Below, one piece after another: positions 8,109 through 17,203 of a DNA stretch of 64,000 nt. The stretch lies in NCBI RefSeq assembly GCF_003287405.1, contig NZ_PRLD01000002.1, forward strand, positions 1 through 64,000. Reading direction: 5' to 3'. This DNA comes from Faecalibacterium prausnitzii. GTDB taxonomy: Bacteria > Bacillota > Clostridia > Oscillospirales > Ruminococcaceae. The notes under the pieces were generated by a model that was not told the DNA's origin, did no database searches, and worked only from the letters and a program-made list of their open reading frames with translations. The stretch's first letter is position 1. The number at the start of each line of letters is the position of its first letter. Position numbers and translations under genes: made by a program.

Positions 8109-9547
8109 TCTTTTTTCCTCCGAAATACTTTTAAGGACGTGATCACATCCGGATAGAATCTATAAATATACAGCCATGAGCATACCAAATATACGATAGC
8201 GCCAATCATTACTTTACAGATTAACGTAATGATATCATTCAAAACATATAAATCATGAATCACACTGAACATTAAAAAACCAAATAATATAAAGGGTAGT
8301 CCTTGAATTAGATAACGCTTTACATCAATAAGTTTTCTTAGCGCAACTGTTTCTGAAACCGCAATCAATCCCTCAGAAATTGTTGTTGCGATTGCAGCTC
8401 CAACTGCACCGCTAGTTCCGATTAAACAGTAATTTAACACCACATTAACAAATGCACCCAAGATTAAGCAAACGACAAATGTCATATCTTTATTATTTGG
8501 AAGTAAAACCTGTGTTTTCAAAACATTCGCCCAACTAACGAAAATAATATATGGCGCTAAAGTGTATAATAGTGGAACAACCAAATCAAACCCTGTCCCA
8601 AAAAACAAGGGAACAAACTCTTTAGCTACTGCGCATATTCCAAAAACCAATGCACTCGTTGCAAATACTACAAATAGCATTGATTTTTGAATCATTTCAT
8701 TGACCGATTTTAGTTCTCCTTTTGCGATTGAATTGGATACTCGTGGCAGCATAACAGTACCTAACGCTGTCACTAAGCTATTAGGAATACTCAGCAATTT
8801 TTCAGCATTATCGTAGCAGCCTAATTCGGCATCAATAGACATGTTTCCAATCATAATCTTATCAAAATATCCCAGTAGATCATTTGCAATAACTGGTAAA
8901 AACAGCACTAGATTCGGCTTCAAGTGTTTTATAACATCATTCCATTTTGGTCTTATAAAACAAACGTAATTTCTTAAAATTGGCCAAACCGATAACTGAC
9001 CTACCAGTGTTCCTCCTGACATAATTAATGTATATTTCCAAACATCATTTGGTGATTTAACCAATAAAAGAATCAACAACACTGTTCCTATTTTTACAAT
9101 AACATTTCGCAATGTTGTAACATAAAAGAGTTCCAATCCAAATAGCAGCCATGTCACATCAAATATCGCAGAGAGAACGTTAAACCCCTGCATATAAGCA
9201 AGTCTTCTATTTTCAGTAACCACCAAGCAGTATATAATGTATAATATACTCATTCCTACTGATAATAGTATTTGCAGGGATACAATCTCACTAAAAACTT
9301 TGTTTCGTTCTTCTTTAGAATCTCTTACTTTTGCAATACATCTATTACCATAGTCGGAAACGCCCAGCACTGCAAAAATCAAAAAATAATGGGAAATTGC
9401 ATATGTATAACTGTATTGACCAATTCCATCTGCTCCAATCACTCGCGAAATATACGGAGATGTAATCAATGGTGTGACTAATGTTACAATTCGATAAAGC
9501 AAATTGTATGCATAATTTTTTTTCAAGCCATTTCTATTTTCTTTCAT
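8105..9547 (-). CDS. wzx: Wzx-like polysaccharide flippase
   Basis: 480 residues with about 12-14 hydrophobic helices throughout. The beginning, NYAYNLLYRIVTLVTPLITS, followed by PYISRVIGADGIGQYSY, is characteristic of oligosaccharide flippases of the MATE/MOP superfamily. These move undecaprenyl-diphosphate-linked repeat units across the membrane. With the Wzy-like polymerase two genes upstream in transcription order, it indicates a Wzx/Wzy-dependent assembly pathway. The AT-rich codon use matches its neighbours but differs from genes above 11.89 kb. It overlaps the glycerophosphotransferase gene by 14 bp. Confidence 0.92.
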   Translation of the reverse strand: MKENRNGLKKNYAYNLLYRIVTLVTPLITSPYISRVIGADGIGQYSYTYAISHYFLIFAVLGVSDYGNRCIAKVRDSKEERNKVFSEIVSLQILLSVGMSILYIIYCLVVTENRRLAYMQGFNVLSAIFDVTWLLFGLELFYVTTLRNVIVKIGTVLLILLLVKSPNDVWKYTLIMSGGTLVGQLSVWPILRNYVCFIRPKWNDVIKHLKPNLVLFLPVIANDLLGYFDKIMIGNMSIDAELGCYDNAEKLLSIPNSLVTALGTVMLPRVSNSIAKGELKSVNEMIQKSMLFVVFATSALVFGICAVAKEFVPLFFGTGFDLVVPLLYTLAPYIIFVSWANVLKTQVLLPNNKDMTFVVCLILGAFVNVVLNYCLIGTSGAVGAAIATTISEGLIAVSETVALRKLIDVKRYLIQGLPFILFGFLMFSVIHDLYVLNDIITLICKVMIGAIVYLVCSWLYIYRFYPDVITSLKVFRRKKE

Positions 9548-10712
9548 CTTTCTCTAAACCTATAATTGCTTGGTACACTCGTTCTGAATTATTTTTATCT
9601 CGGATAGGAAACATTTCTTTAACCCGTTTTTGATATTTTTCACCCAACCGTGTATTTTCCAACTCATGCAATATCTTAATTACTTCCGTACTTTTTCTGC
9701 AAATTGGTCCAAATCCATCTTTTTCAAAATCGAACCATCTTTTGCTCGCTGCTCGTTCGTTCTCATCGTTGTCAAACTGATAATAGATTACTGGTTTTAG
9801 CATATAAGCGAAATCAAAAAACACGCTAGAGTAATCTGTAATCAATATTGAACTTTCCAAAAGAAGATTTTCAACAATTGCAGAGCCAGCATCACGTATT
9901 ACAATTCTTTTCGATTTGGCAGAAAACAGATGAATATACTTTTGCATTTCAATATGAGGGTAAAAAACAAAATTCATATTTTTCTCTTCAAGAAATGAAG
10001 CTAGTTCATCGCTCTCCAACAATTCTTTGCAACCAATGAAATATTCATCTCGAACGAAATCCATTTCGCTTGCATTTGTATATTTAACTCTCCATGTCGG
10101 CATAAATAAAATTTGCTTTATTGGAAGTTTTTCAGACTCGTCGATCAAATTGTCAAATCTCGGCATGCCTATATCACATAAAACGCTCGGTTTGTATCCA
10201 GAGTTCTTTGAAAGTGCCTCATATTCTCTCGGAATTGAGCATATCATTAAATCTATTTTTACTGTATTGGCTGTACAGCCAGCCTTTCCCATTCGAACAC
10301 AATGATCAAGCAATACCTTTTTTCCTTTGACACTTATCAGGCCCCTTTTATCTAACTGAGAAAACAACTCAAAATTAGGCGAATAACCCTGGTAATGTGT
10401 AGACAAAAGCATCGGCGCTGTAATATATCTTAAATAATGTTCAAAAGAGCCATATCGAACGATATCACCTGTTTCCAATCTGTCTCTATCTGGAGATGTA
10501 TCTGATATTACAAACTTCACACTAATTTCCGGGTGTACCTTTTTTAAATATCTATAAAAAACATATCCATTATCACGTGCATCCGTCCCTCGCTCTGCAA
10601 TCAGCCATGCATTGTCATGGACACGATATAATTTTGATATAACATATACAATATAATATTTTGCAGCACATCGCACCTGACCAATTCTACGTTTGAATTT
10701 GATTCTATTCAT
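9534..10712 (-). CDS. CDP-glycerol glycerophosphotransferase family (TagB/TagF-like)
   Basis: 392 residues. It contains the family hallmarks ILFMPTWRVKY, FYPHIEMQKY and ILITDYSSVFFDFAYMLKPV, found in teichoic-acid TagB/TagF enzymes. These move glycerol phosphate (or a related CDP-activated polyol phosphate) onto a membrane-linked acceptor. The length fits a single-domain enzyme rather than a long polymerase such as TagF. The operon carries its own TagD-like domain at the far end, so the donor may be made locally. There is an eight-base overlap with the polymerase gene. Confidence 0.9.
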   Translation of the reverse strand: MNRIKFKRRIGQVRCAAKYYIVYVISKLYRVHDNAWLIAERGTDARDNGYVFYRYLKKVHPEISVKFVISDTSPDRDRLETGDIVRYGSFEHYLRYITAPMLLSTHYQGYSPNFELFSQLDKRGLISVKGKKVLLDHCVRMGKAGCTANTVKIDLMICSIPREYEALSKNSGYKPSVLCDIGMPRFDNLIDESEKLPIKQILFMPTWRVKYTNASEMDFVRDEYFIGCKELLESDELASFLEEKNMNFVFYPHIEMQKYIHLFSAKSKRIVIRDAGSAIVENLLLESSILITDYSSVFFDFAYMLKPVIYYQFDNDENERAASKRWFDFEKDGFGPICRKSTEVIKILHELENTRLGEKYQKRVKEMFPIRDKNNSERVYQAIIGLEKDERK

Positions 10713-11886
10713 TTGCTATTTCCACCTTAAACATATAATATTCTTTAAGCGCAATGAGCATCATTGGAAAACACACCATACTGCACGTGTATGTGTAAAA
10801 CATATTAAACATCGCATTTAAAAACCATATCATAAACACTAAAGTTACCACTAACTTTGGCATTCTCATATCGAGAATAAATGTCTTTAATAGTCCATAC
10901 ACTGAATAAATATAAATGCCCAATCCAATATAACCAAAATTCAACAGAACACTTATAAAATCATTATGTGCCCAATGCGCTGCTGTATAGAACCTTTTAG
11001 TAATCTGATAATCAAAATTAAACCCACAGCCCAATAATTGATTAAGGATATTTTCTTTAAAGAAGTACTTAAGATCCAAATTCCAGAAAACTGTTCGGCC
11101 GTTAGTAATCGTTCCCCATTTGTCAAAGAAACTATTAGTCGTATATGTCGTTGCTGCGATTTTAGATCCTGCTGCCGAATTCAAAATTAAAATCCCCATT
11201 AGTATCACTAATGGAATAAGAGAAAAATAGAAGTACCGTTTTTTCTCACAATATATATACCAAAAAGCAGGAACCACTAACAGTCCTATTCCAAGATAGG
11301 TTCTTGAACCACACATCAAAAAGCCATACATTGGAATAATGGTGTAAAACAAATATTTTTTACTTTTTGTTAAGCAGTAAAGTCCCAATACCAAAGTTAC
11401 AATCATAAGACATGTTGGTGCAAGTCGAAACGAATCACCCGTTATAGACACAAAATATCTTCCGCTCCCCCATGCTTTATTGATTACATATGACGATGGC
11501 ATAAAAATAGAAATTCCGACAATGACAGACCACAACTGTACAATTTTTTCTATGTATCTTTCATTTTCTTTAAAATGACTTGCTGCACATTCGGGATAAC
11601 TCGTATAATAAATTGTTAGCAATATCCAAAATCCATAATAAAAAAGCATGTTGCTGTTATACAGTGGGAAAGTTGTCTGCATGAGCGCATATACATGCAC
11701 GACTACAACCGTAACCAATATTCCAGCCCATCTTTTTTTCATTTTTCGGACTGTTAAAAAAAGTAATACAATAATTACACAAATCAACAGTGCCTTATTA
11801 ATCCATCTCAAAAGCGGAAATGACTGAAACAAAGTAAAAACTGGAAATAGCAAAAGTAACCTACATAATAGTTTATTTGCATTCAT
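10705..11886 (-). CDS. wzy: Wzy-like O-antigen/EPS polymerase
   Basis: 393 residues with about 10-11 hydrophobic segments and a larger extracytoplasmic loop around GTITNGRTVFWNLDLKYFFKE, typical of O-antigen ligase/polymerase (Wzy/WaaL) proteins. Sequence conservation in this family is low, so the call rests on topology, size, the loop motif and placement beside wzx. The gene is AT-rich. It is the first gene of the AT-rich part of the operon; the abrupt composition change occurs in the 3-bp gap before the radical SAM gene. Confidence 0.85.
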   Translation of the reverse strand: MNANKLLCRLLLLFPVFTLFQSFPLLRWINKALLICVIIVLLFLTVRKMKKRWAGILVTVVVVHVYALMQTTFPLYNSNMLFYYGFWILLTIYYTSYPECAASHFKENERYIEKIVQLWSVIVGISIFMPSSYVINKAWGSGRYFVSITGDSFRLAPTCLMIVTLVLGLYCLTKSKKYLFYTIIPMYGFLMCGSRTYLGIGLLVVPAFWYIYCEKKRYFYFSLIPLVILMGILILNSAAGSKIAATTYTTNSFFDKWGTITNGRTVFWNLDLKYFFKENILNQLLGCGFNFDYQITKRFYTAAHWAHNDFISVLLNFGYIGLGIYIYSVYGLLKTFILDMRMPKLVVTLVFMIWFLNAMFNMFYTYTCSMVCFPMMLIALKEYYMFKVEIANE

Positions 11887-11889
11887 TTC

Positions 11890-13071
11890 TTATCTCTTCT
11901 CCATCTGCTGTGCGATATCGGCATCCACAATTTCCTCGCCGGTCTTATGCTTCAGCTGTTCCTTGGATGCTTCACTCAGACCGTTGTTGATCACACAGTT
12001 CATATCGCAGGTGCTGCACTTATCGAGTTCCTCTTTGGCGACTTTGCCATCACGATAATCACGGCAAATCTTCAGCTCATACATGCTGTACGGATGCTTG
12101 GTGAACAGTGCCTTGAACTTGTGTACCAGAACCCAGGTAGCAGGTTTCCAGATGTACTTGTGCATCGCAGGACTTACGCTGCCGATCATCCAGCAGTCAC
12201 GGTCGCAGCAACGAACCTTTGCACGAACCTTCTCTGCCTCCGGGCTGTTCCACAGCTCATCCCAAGTCTGATTGTTCAGGTTGCCCATGACCTCTTTATC
12301 CTTTGTGCCATTGCAAGGCATAACATCGCCATACGGGTCGATGAAGAAGGTATCGAAGCTCATATCGCAAGGCAGCAGACGCTTCTGGCCGTAGATGTAA
12401 TTGATCAGACCGTGGTTAAAGTAAGCACGGAACCACTTCTTCGGGCTGTTGCTACGGAGCAGTTCGTTGACCAGATTCTCGAAGTTCTTTGCGACCATCG
12501 GACGATCATGGATGATGTTCTTTGCTTCAACAAAGTAGAAGCTGTTATGCAAAGAAGCCGTAGCAAACTCCATGCCCATCTCATCGGAAATCTTGTACAG
12601 CGGAACCAGGTCAGGAGCATTCTTGTCCTGAACGGTCATACCAAAACCGACATCCTTCATGCCCATTTCACGCAGCTTCTTCAGTGTGCTGTAACCACGC
12701 TGGTAGCCGTTCTGCAGGCCACGAATCTCATTGTTGGTCTGCTCCAGACCCTCGATAGAGATACGAATACCGATCTGAGGGAACTCCTTACACAGATCAA
12801 CGATACGATCTGTGAAGAAACCGTTCGTGGAAATAACGATACGGTCAGACTTCTTGTACAGTTCACGCACGATATCCTTCAGGTCAGTACGGATGAACGG
12901 TTCACCGCCGGTGATGTTTGTGAAGTACATCTTTGGCAGCTTCTTAATGGTCTCGATGCTGATTTCCTCTTCCGGCTTGGAAGGTGCCTTATAACGGTTG
13001 CACATAGAACAACGAGCGTTGCAGCGATAAGTAACGATGACCGTACCATTTAACTTCTTTTCTTCAGACAT
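11890..13071 (-). CDS. Radical SAM/SPASM domain protein
   Basis: 393 residues. The radical SAM cluster motif CNARCSMC (CxxxCxxC) is at about residues 18-25, followed by the SAM-binding ITGGEPFIR. A SPASM-like region from about residue 240 contains LPCDMSFDTFFIDPYGDVMPC, then the CCDRDC and CSTCDMNC clusters that could bind auxiliary Fe-S centres. SPASM enzymes usually modify peptides, but related ones act on alcohol or sugar substrates, and some occur in polysaccharide loci. Here it might oxidise, epimerise or dehydrate a polysaccharide precursor; the substrate is unknown. No precursor-peptide gene is apparent nearby. Confidence 0.88.
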   Translation of the reverse strand: MSEEKKLNGTVIVTYRCNARCSMCNRYKAPSKPEEEISIETIKKLPKMYFTNITGGEPFIRTDLKDIVRELYKKSDRIVISTNGFFTDRIVDLCKEFPQIGIRISIEGLEQTNNEIRGLQNGYQRGYSTLKKLREMGMKDVGFGMTVQDKNAPDLVPLYKISDEMGMEFATASLHNSFYFVEAKNIIHDRPMVAKNFENLVNELLRSNSPKKWFRAYFNHGLINYIYGQKRLLPCDMSFDTFFIDPYGDVMPCNGTKDKEVMGNLNNQTWDELWNSPEAEKVRAKVRCCDRDCWMIGSVSPAMHKYIWKPATWVLVHKFKALFTKHPYSMYELKICRDYRDGKVAKEELDKCSTCDMNCVINNGLSEASKEQLKHKTGEEIVDADIAQQMEKR

Positions 13072-14085
13072 GATTAGCTCTCCTATTGTTTACTCTCTCT
13101 TTTAAGAATGTTTCGATTTTATTTAAGAACCACTTGGCGCATACTGAGAACACAACCGAGCCGCATATAACTGCGACTGCCGTGAAGATATATGCCAGCA
13201 GACCGTTTCCAAATAGATGAACGAGGTGCAGCTTCTCAAGCACACGATAAATCACCATGTGGCACAGGTAAATCTCGAAGCTGATACCCCCGAGGAACTT
13301 GGCAACTGGATTGACCAGTACCCCCCCACTTTACAGCCGAGGGTATAGACCAGTGCTGCCACACAGAAGAACAGCATCGTAAGTGTAGAACTGCCTAACG
13401 CAAAATATGCAACCGTGGCAATCAACAGAACCGCTCCGGCGATGATTTTGTACTTCGATGCGAACTCGGCCAGTTCTTTTCGATAGAGAAAAATCAGGCC
13501 ACCTGCGATAAAGTAAATCGCATCGTAGACGATACTAGTCCTTCCAGCTTTGAAGTAATTAGCGCACAGCCAGTTAAACATCAGTGCCACAACTGCTACG
13601 CCCCACGCTCTCTTCTTATTTCCAATCAGAAAACAGAAGAACGGGAACAGCATATAGAACACAAAAATAACTGCCAGTGTCCAGCTCACACCAATGACCG
13701 AAATCTTGGCATTCGGCAGTAACCCTTGGCATAATGTCAAATTTGTGAAAACTTCAAACAAGGATTCCTTGCTTGGTGAAATCACAAAGTCTAACGCACA
13801 AAGCAGTGCAAAATACGGCCAGATTTTGATGTACCGTTTCTTGTAGAAATCCTCTACGCTGATCTTCTGGTCAATTATTCTCTGGTAATAGCCGCAGCAC
13901 ATACCAAAGCCGCTGACCATCATAAAAAGGAAAACGAGGTTTGTGAAAGACGGAATAAGCTGGTTAAATGCAAATCCTCCAATTTCGTATTTTCCATTCG
14001 ATAATACGTGCATCAGAGCAATTCCAATAATGGCATATGCCTTCAATCCATCTATTCCCTCGTATCGATCCGCTTTTGTAGCCAC
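13064..14085 (-). pseudogene. Acyltransferase 3 family membrane protein, frameshifted at a G7 tract
   Basis: The gene begins at GTG 14085 behind AGGAGAG and encodes YEGIDGLKAYAIIGIALMHV and several membrane helices typical of acyltransferase family 3, which O-acetylates sugars. At a run of seven Cs on the plus strand (13321-13327; G7 in the coding strand) the frame is lost and ends in GGYWSIQLPSSSG. Adding one base restores the expected end, KFLGGISFEIYLCH, then MVIYRVLEKLHLV, which continues to the stop at 13064, overlapping the radical SAM start. This is a single-base deletion, a sequencing error, or slipped-strand phase variation. The neighbouring genes are intact. Confidence 0.85.
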
Positions 14086-14109
14086 AAATTCTCTCCTCAC
14101 GTACCAGTC

Positions 14110-15309
14110 TTACTGATACACCTTCATAATTTTCTCGTAATACTCATCAATGGTATCGAAGCTGATGTCCTTACAGTTCGCACTGTACTTCGCACACAGC
14201 TCCTTATCACCCCAGAGCTTCTCGATTTTCTTCTTCAGATCTTCGGCATTACCACTCTCAAACAGCTCGCCGGTCTTGCCAACCTGAATCAGTTCCGGGA
14301 TGCCGCCGATGTTTGCACCCAGCACCGGCGTGCCGTACATCTGGGATTCCATTACAGAGAACGGGCAGTTCTCATACCACTCAGACGGGTAGATAGAGAA
14401 GCGTGCCTCACGGATGAGTTTTTCCAGTGCCTCGCCTTTCTGGAAACCAACGTTCTTGATGTTCTTAATGCCATTTACCGTCTCTTCCAGCGGGCCAGTA
14501 CCGGCGAAGATGAACTGTACATCCGGCAGATCCTTGCAGACCTTGATGAGTGTGCCAATGCCCTTTTCCTCAGAGAATCGGCCAAAGTAAAGGATGTAAT
14601 CCTTCTTTTCCGTCTCTTTCCACTCCACCTTGTCGATGAAGTTGTGCATTGCCACGGTCTTCGTTGCAAACAGCGGGTTGCTGTCCATCTTGGTCTTCAT
14701 GAACTCGGAGCAGCAGATCATGGTGTCAATGTACTTGTAGGTGCCCTTCCACTTCCAGAACTCAGCCTCCATCATGCCGATGGCAGATTTCGCCGTGGAG
14801 CCGTGGATGCACTTGCCTTTCATGCAGTTCACGAAATGACCGCCGAGGCACTTCTCACAGTTCTGGTGGGTGTTCGGATTGTTCAGCATGTGGTTCGGGC
14901 AGACCAGCTGGTAGTCATGTGCCGTGAAGATGATTTTACAATTCCTTCCGGTCTCCTTGCGCCACTTCACGATTTCCAGGATGATGGAAGGTGTCAGCTG
15001 GTAGTTGAAGTTGTTCAGGTGACAGACATCCGGCTTGAAGTCGTCCAGAACTTTTCTCAGCTGCACCCGTGCTTCCTTGCTGTAGATGGTCTTGATCGGG
15101 TAGGTCAGCTTGCTCAGTTTGCTGCCACCGTGGAAGTCCATATCAGATGTATAAGCATTGACGCGGTTGCCCACGCAGCGACCTTCATGCTCCATGCCGA
15201 AGTACTGAACCTCATGTCCGTGCTGCTCCAGCGCCTCACCCAGCTTAAATATGTACGTCTCTGATCCACCGTTGGGATACAAAAACTTATTTATAATCAA
15301 TACTCTCAT
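14110..15309 (-). CDS. Glycosyltransferase family 4
   Basis: 399 residues of GT-B fold. The N-terminal acceptor domain begins MRVLIINKFLYPNGGSETYI. The C-terminal donor domain has ILYFGRFSEEKGI, then FIFAGTGP, and the E-x7-E region YENCPFSVMESQMYGTPVLG. An insert with several cysteines (CPNH, CEKC, CMKGKC; about residues 130-170) is unusual for GT4 and may bind a metal. It transfers a sugar from a nucleotide donor to the lipid-linked repeat unit at the inner membrane face. The donor and linkage cannot be told from sequence. Confidence 0.9.
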   Translation of the reverse strand: MRVLIINKFLYPNGGSETYIFKLGEALEQHGHEVQYFGMEHEGRCVGNRVNAYTSDMDFHGGSKLSKLTYPIKTIYSKEARVQLRKVLDDFKPDVCHLNNFNYQLTPSIILEIVKWRKETGRNCKIIFTAHDYQLVCPNHMLNNPNTHQNCEKCLGGHFVNCMKGKCIHGSTAKSAIGMMEAEFWKWKGTYKYIDTMICCSEFMKTKMDSNPLFATKTVAMHNFIDKVEWKETEKKDYILYFGRFSEEKGIGTLIKVCKDLPDVQFIFAGTGPLEETVNGIKNIKNVGFQKGEALEKLIREARFSIYPSEWYENCPFSVMESQMYGTPVLGANIGGIPELIQVGKTGELFESGNAEDLKKKIEKLWGDKELCAKYSANCKDISFDTIDEYYEKIMKVYQ

Positions 15310-15312
15310 CTA

Positions 15313-16443
15313 TTATTTTCTCCTGTACAGTTTCATCGTTTCCTTTACAACTTCATCCCAGTTATATTTCTCGCAGATAAAGTCAGCTGCCTGCTTCTTC
15401 ATTTTCATAACCATTTCAGGATGGTCACAGGCGTCCTGCAGCTTTTCTTGCAGATCCTGCACATCAGCCTTTTTGAAAATCAGCGCCTTATCTTCCACAA
15501 CCTCTGCACACTCTGGAATATCAGAAACCAGACAGCAATTGCCGTAGCTCATCGCCTCCAGCAGGCTCAAGGGCATTCCCTCCAGATCAGACGGCAGCGT
15601 ATAGATATAGGCGTTGCTGTACAGTTCATCCAGCATCGCTCCCTGCACGAACCCGGTAAAGAGGATTCGATTGTCATCCTTCGCCAGTTCTTTCAGTTCT
15701 TCCATAAAGGAATCGGTATCACTGGAGCCACCTGCGATGACCAGTTTCTTATCCGTCCTGACATTTTTGAATGCCTCGACCAGATATCGAATACCCTTTT
15801 CCGGCACAAGACGCCCGAGGAACAATATGTAGGAATCTTTTTTCAGCCCGAACTTATCTGTGATCAGATTTGCTTCCCGAATCTGCGGCCTATTCACGCC
15901 ATTGGGGATAAAGTGCGTTTCTCTACCATAAGTTTCCTTGAAATAGTCCTGCACGCCCTTGCTCAGAACGATGATCTCATCCGCATATTTCACGGCATTT
16001 TTTTCGCCCTGACGGATAAATTTGGAACCAAACCCCGACTGCCACTTCTCACGCTGCCAGTCAACGCCATGGATGGTAACCACCACCCTTTTGCCAAACA
16101 TTTTGGGCAACCATGAGAAGAAAGCCGGTCCCTCTGCATGGATATGCACCACATCGTATTTTCCAAATGCACTGTAAAGCGCTGCAAAAGCCGATGCGCT
16201 TACCGCTGCAAGGCCTTTTTTCTCTATCGTTGGAACGTACTTCTGCCGGATTCCTTCATAGTTCGTGTTATCGATATCGTCATACTCTGCGCCGCTTACA
16301 TGATGTCCCGACCGGTTGTAGCAGGTCACCTGACAGCCTTGCTGTGCCATCCGCGTGCAAAGCTCCTTTACGACAATTTCTACGCCGCCCTCTCTCGACA
16401 ATCGCTTCTGTCCCAATACCGCAATTCTAAGGTCTTTTTCCAT
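15313..16443 (-). CDS. Glycosyltransferase family 4
   Basis: 376 residues. MEKDLRIAVLGQKRLSREGGVE opens the GT-B fold as in rhamnosyl/galactosyl-type GT4 enzymes. FLGRLVPEKGIRYLVEAF and SDLEGMPLSLLEAMSYGN give the donor-binding and E-x7-E motifs. ATG 16443 is preferred because GGAAAG lies 6 nt upstream. The longer reading starts at a GTG (16494) with no good ribosome site and would overlap the sugar transferase. It probably adds the second or third sugar of the repeat unit. Confidence 0.9.
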   Translation of the reverse strand: MEKDLRIAVLGQKRLSREGGVEIVVKELCTRMAQQGCQVTCYNRSGHHVSGAEYDDIDNTNYEGIRQKYVPTIEKKGLAAVSASAFAALYSAFGKYDVVHIHAEGPAFFSWLPKMFGKRVVVTIHGVDWQREKWQSGFGSKFIRQGEKNAVKYADEIIVLSKGVQDYFKETYGRETHFIPNGVNRPQIREANLITDKFGLKKDSYILFLGRLVPEKGIRYLVEAFKNVRTDKKLVIAGGSSDTDSFMEELKELAKDDNRILFTGFVQGAMLDELYSNAYIYTLPSDLEGMPLSLLEAMSYGNCCLVSDIPECAEVVEDKALIFKKADVQDLQEKLQDACDHPEMVMKMKKQAADFICEKYNWDEVVKETMKLYRRK

Positions 16444-16483
16444 CTCGTCTTTCCAACCGTTTTCCTTCCATGTACTGTTATTT

Positions 16484-17158
16484 TTACTCCCCACGCCCCA
16501 GCAAGCACACCTTGAAGGTCTTAAAAATAATCTTCCAATCCACCCAGAAGCTGCGCTCCTTGACGTATTTCACATCCAGATCCATCCACTCTTCAAAAGT
16601 GAGATCGTTGCGGTGCGGGGCGATCTGCCAGTAGCAACTCAGGCCGGGAGTCACATACAGACGCTGCTTTTCGTAGTCGCCGTACTGCTCCACCTCGCGG
16701 GGAAGTGCCGGGCGGGGACCCACAATGCTCATATCACCCTTCAGGATGTTCCACAGCTGCGGCAACTCATCAATGCTGGTCTTCCGGATAAACTTGCCCA
16801 CACGGGTAATGCGGGGGTCGTCCTTGATCTTGAACACAGGACCATCCATCTCGTTCTGGTCAAGCAAATCGTCCAGCTTTGCCTCTGCATTTGGGCACAT
16901 GGAGCGGAACTTATAGAACTTAAAGGGCTTGCCGTTGCGGCCAATGCGCTCCTGACTGAAAACAGGCCCCGCAGACGGGTCATCCACCACAATTGCAATA
17001 GCCGTAGCCAGCATGACCGGCGACAGCACCACCAGTGCCAGCGATGACAAGATTACGTCCTGCGTCCGACGCCCGATCCAGTACAGGCGATGGTTCCGCA
17101 GATTTTCCTTGCGGTTAACTTCAACTTCCTTATCGATTCCGACAGTATTCGTAGCCAT
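16484..17158 (-). CDS. Undecaprenyl-phosphate sugar phosphotransferase (initiating enzyme)
   Basis: 224 residues, the size of the short 'WbaP C-terminal/PglC/EpsL' class. One membrane segment, ILSSLALVVLSPVMLATAIA (residues about 36-55), is followed by the catalytic domain with GPVFSQERIGRNGKPFKFYK, the acidic pair region SIDELPQLWNIL, and SIVGPRPALPREV. The enzyme moves a sugar-1-phosphate (often galactose, glucose or a diacetamido sugar) to undecaprenyl phosphate and starts repeat-unit assembly. The start is supported by GAGGAG. It sits 45 bp after the helicase gene, so it is the first true polysaccharide gene of the operon. Confidence 0.93.
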   Translation of the reverse strand: MATNTVGIDKEVEVNRKENLRNHRLYWIGRRTQDVILSSLALVVLSPVMLATAIAIVVDDPSAGPVFSQERIGRNGKPFKFYKFRSMCPNAEAKLDDLLDQNEMDGPVFKIKDDPRITRVGKFIRKTSIDELPQLWNILKGDMSIVGPRPALPREVEQYGDYEKQRLYVTPGLSCYWQIAPHRNDLTFEEWMDLDVKYVKERSFWVDWKIIFKTFKVCLLGRGE

Positions 17159-17203
17159 TTTTTCTCCTCACATAAATTCGCGTTTGTTTATAGATTTCTT
17201 GTT

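Noticed and set aside
11947-15264. Plus-strand frames of 368 and 418 codons opposite radical SAM and GT4 genes
   Set aside because: They have no motif and the opposite strand encodes clear families throughout.
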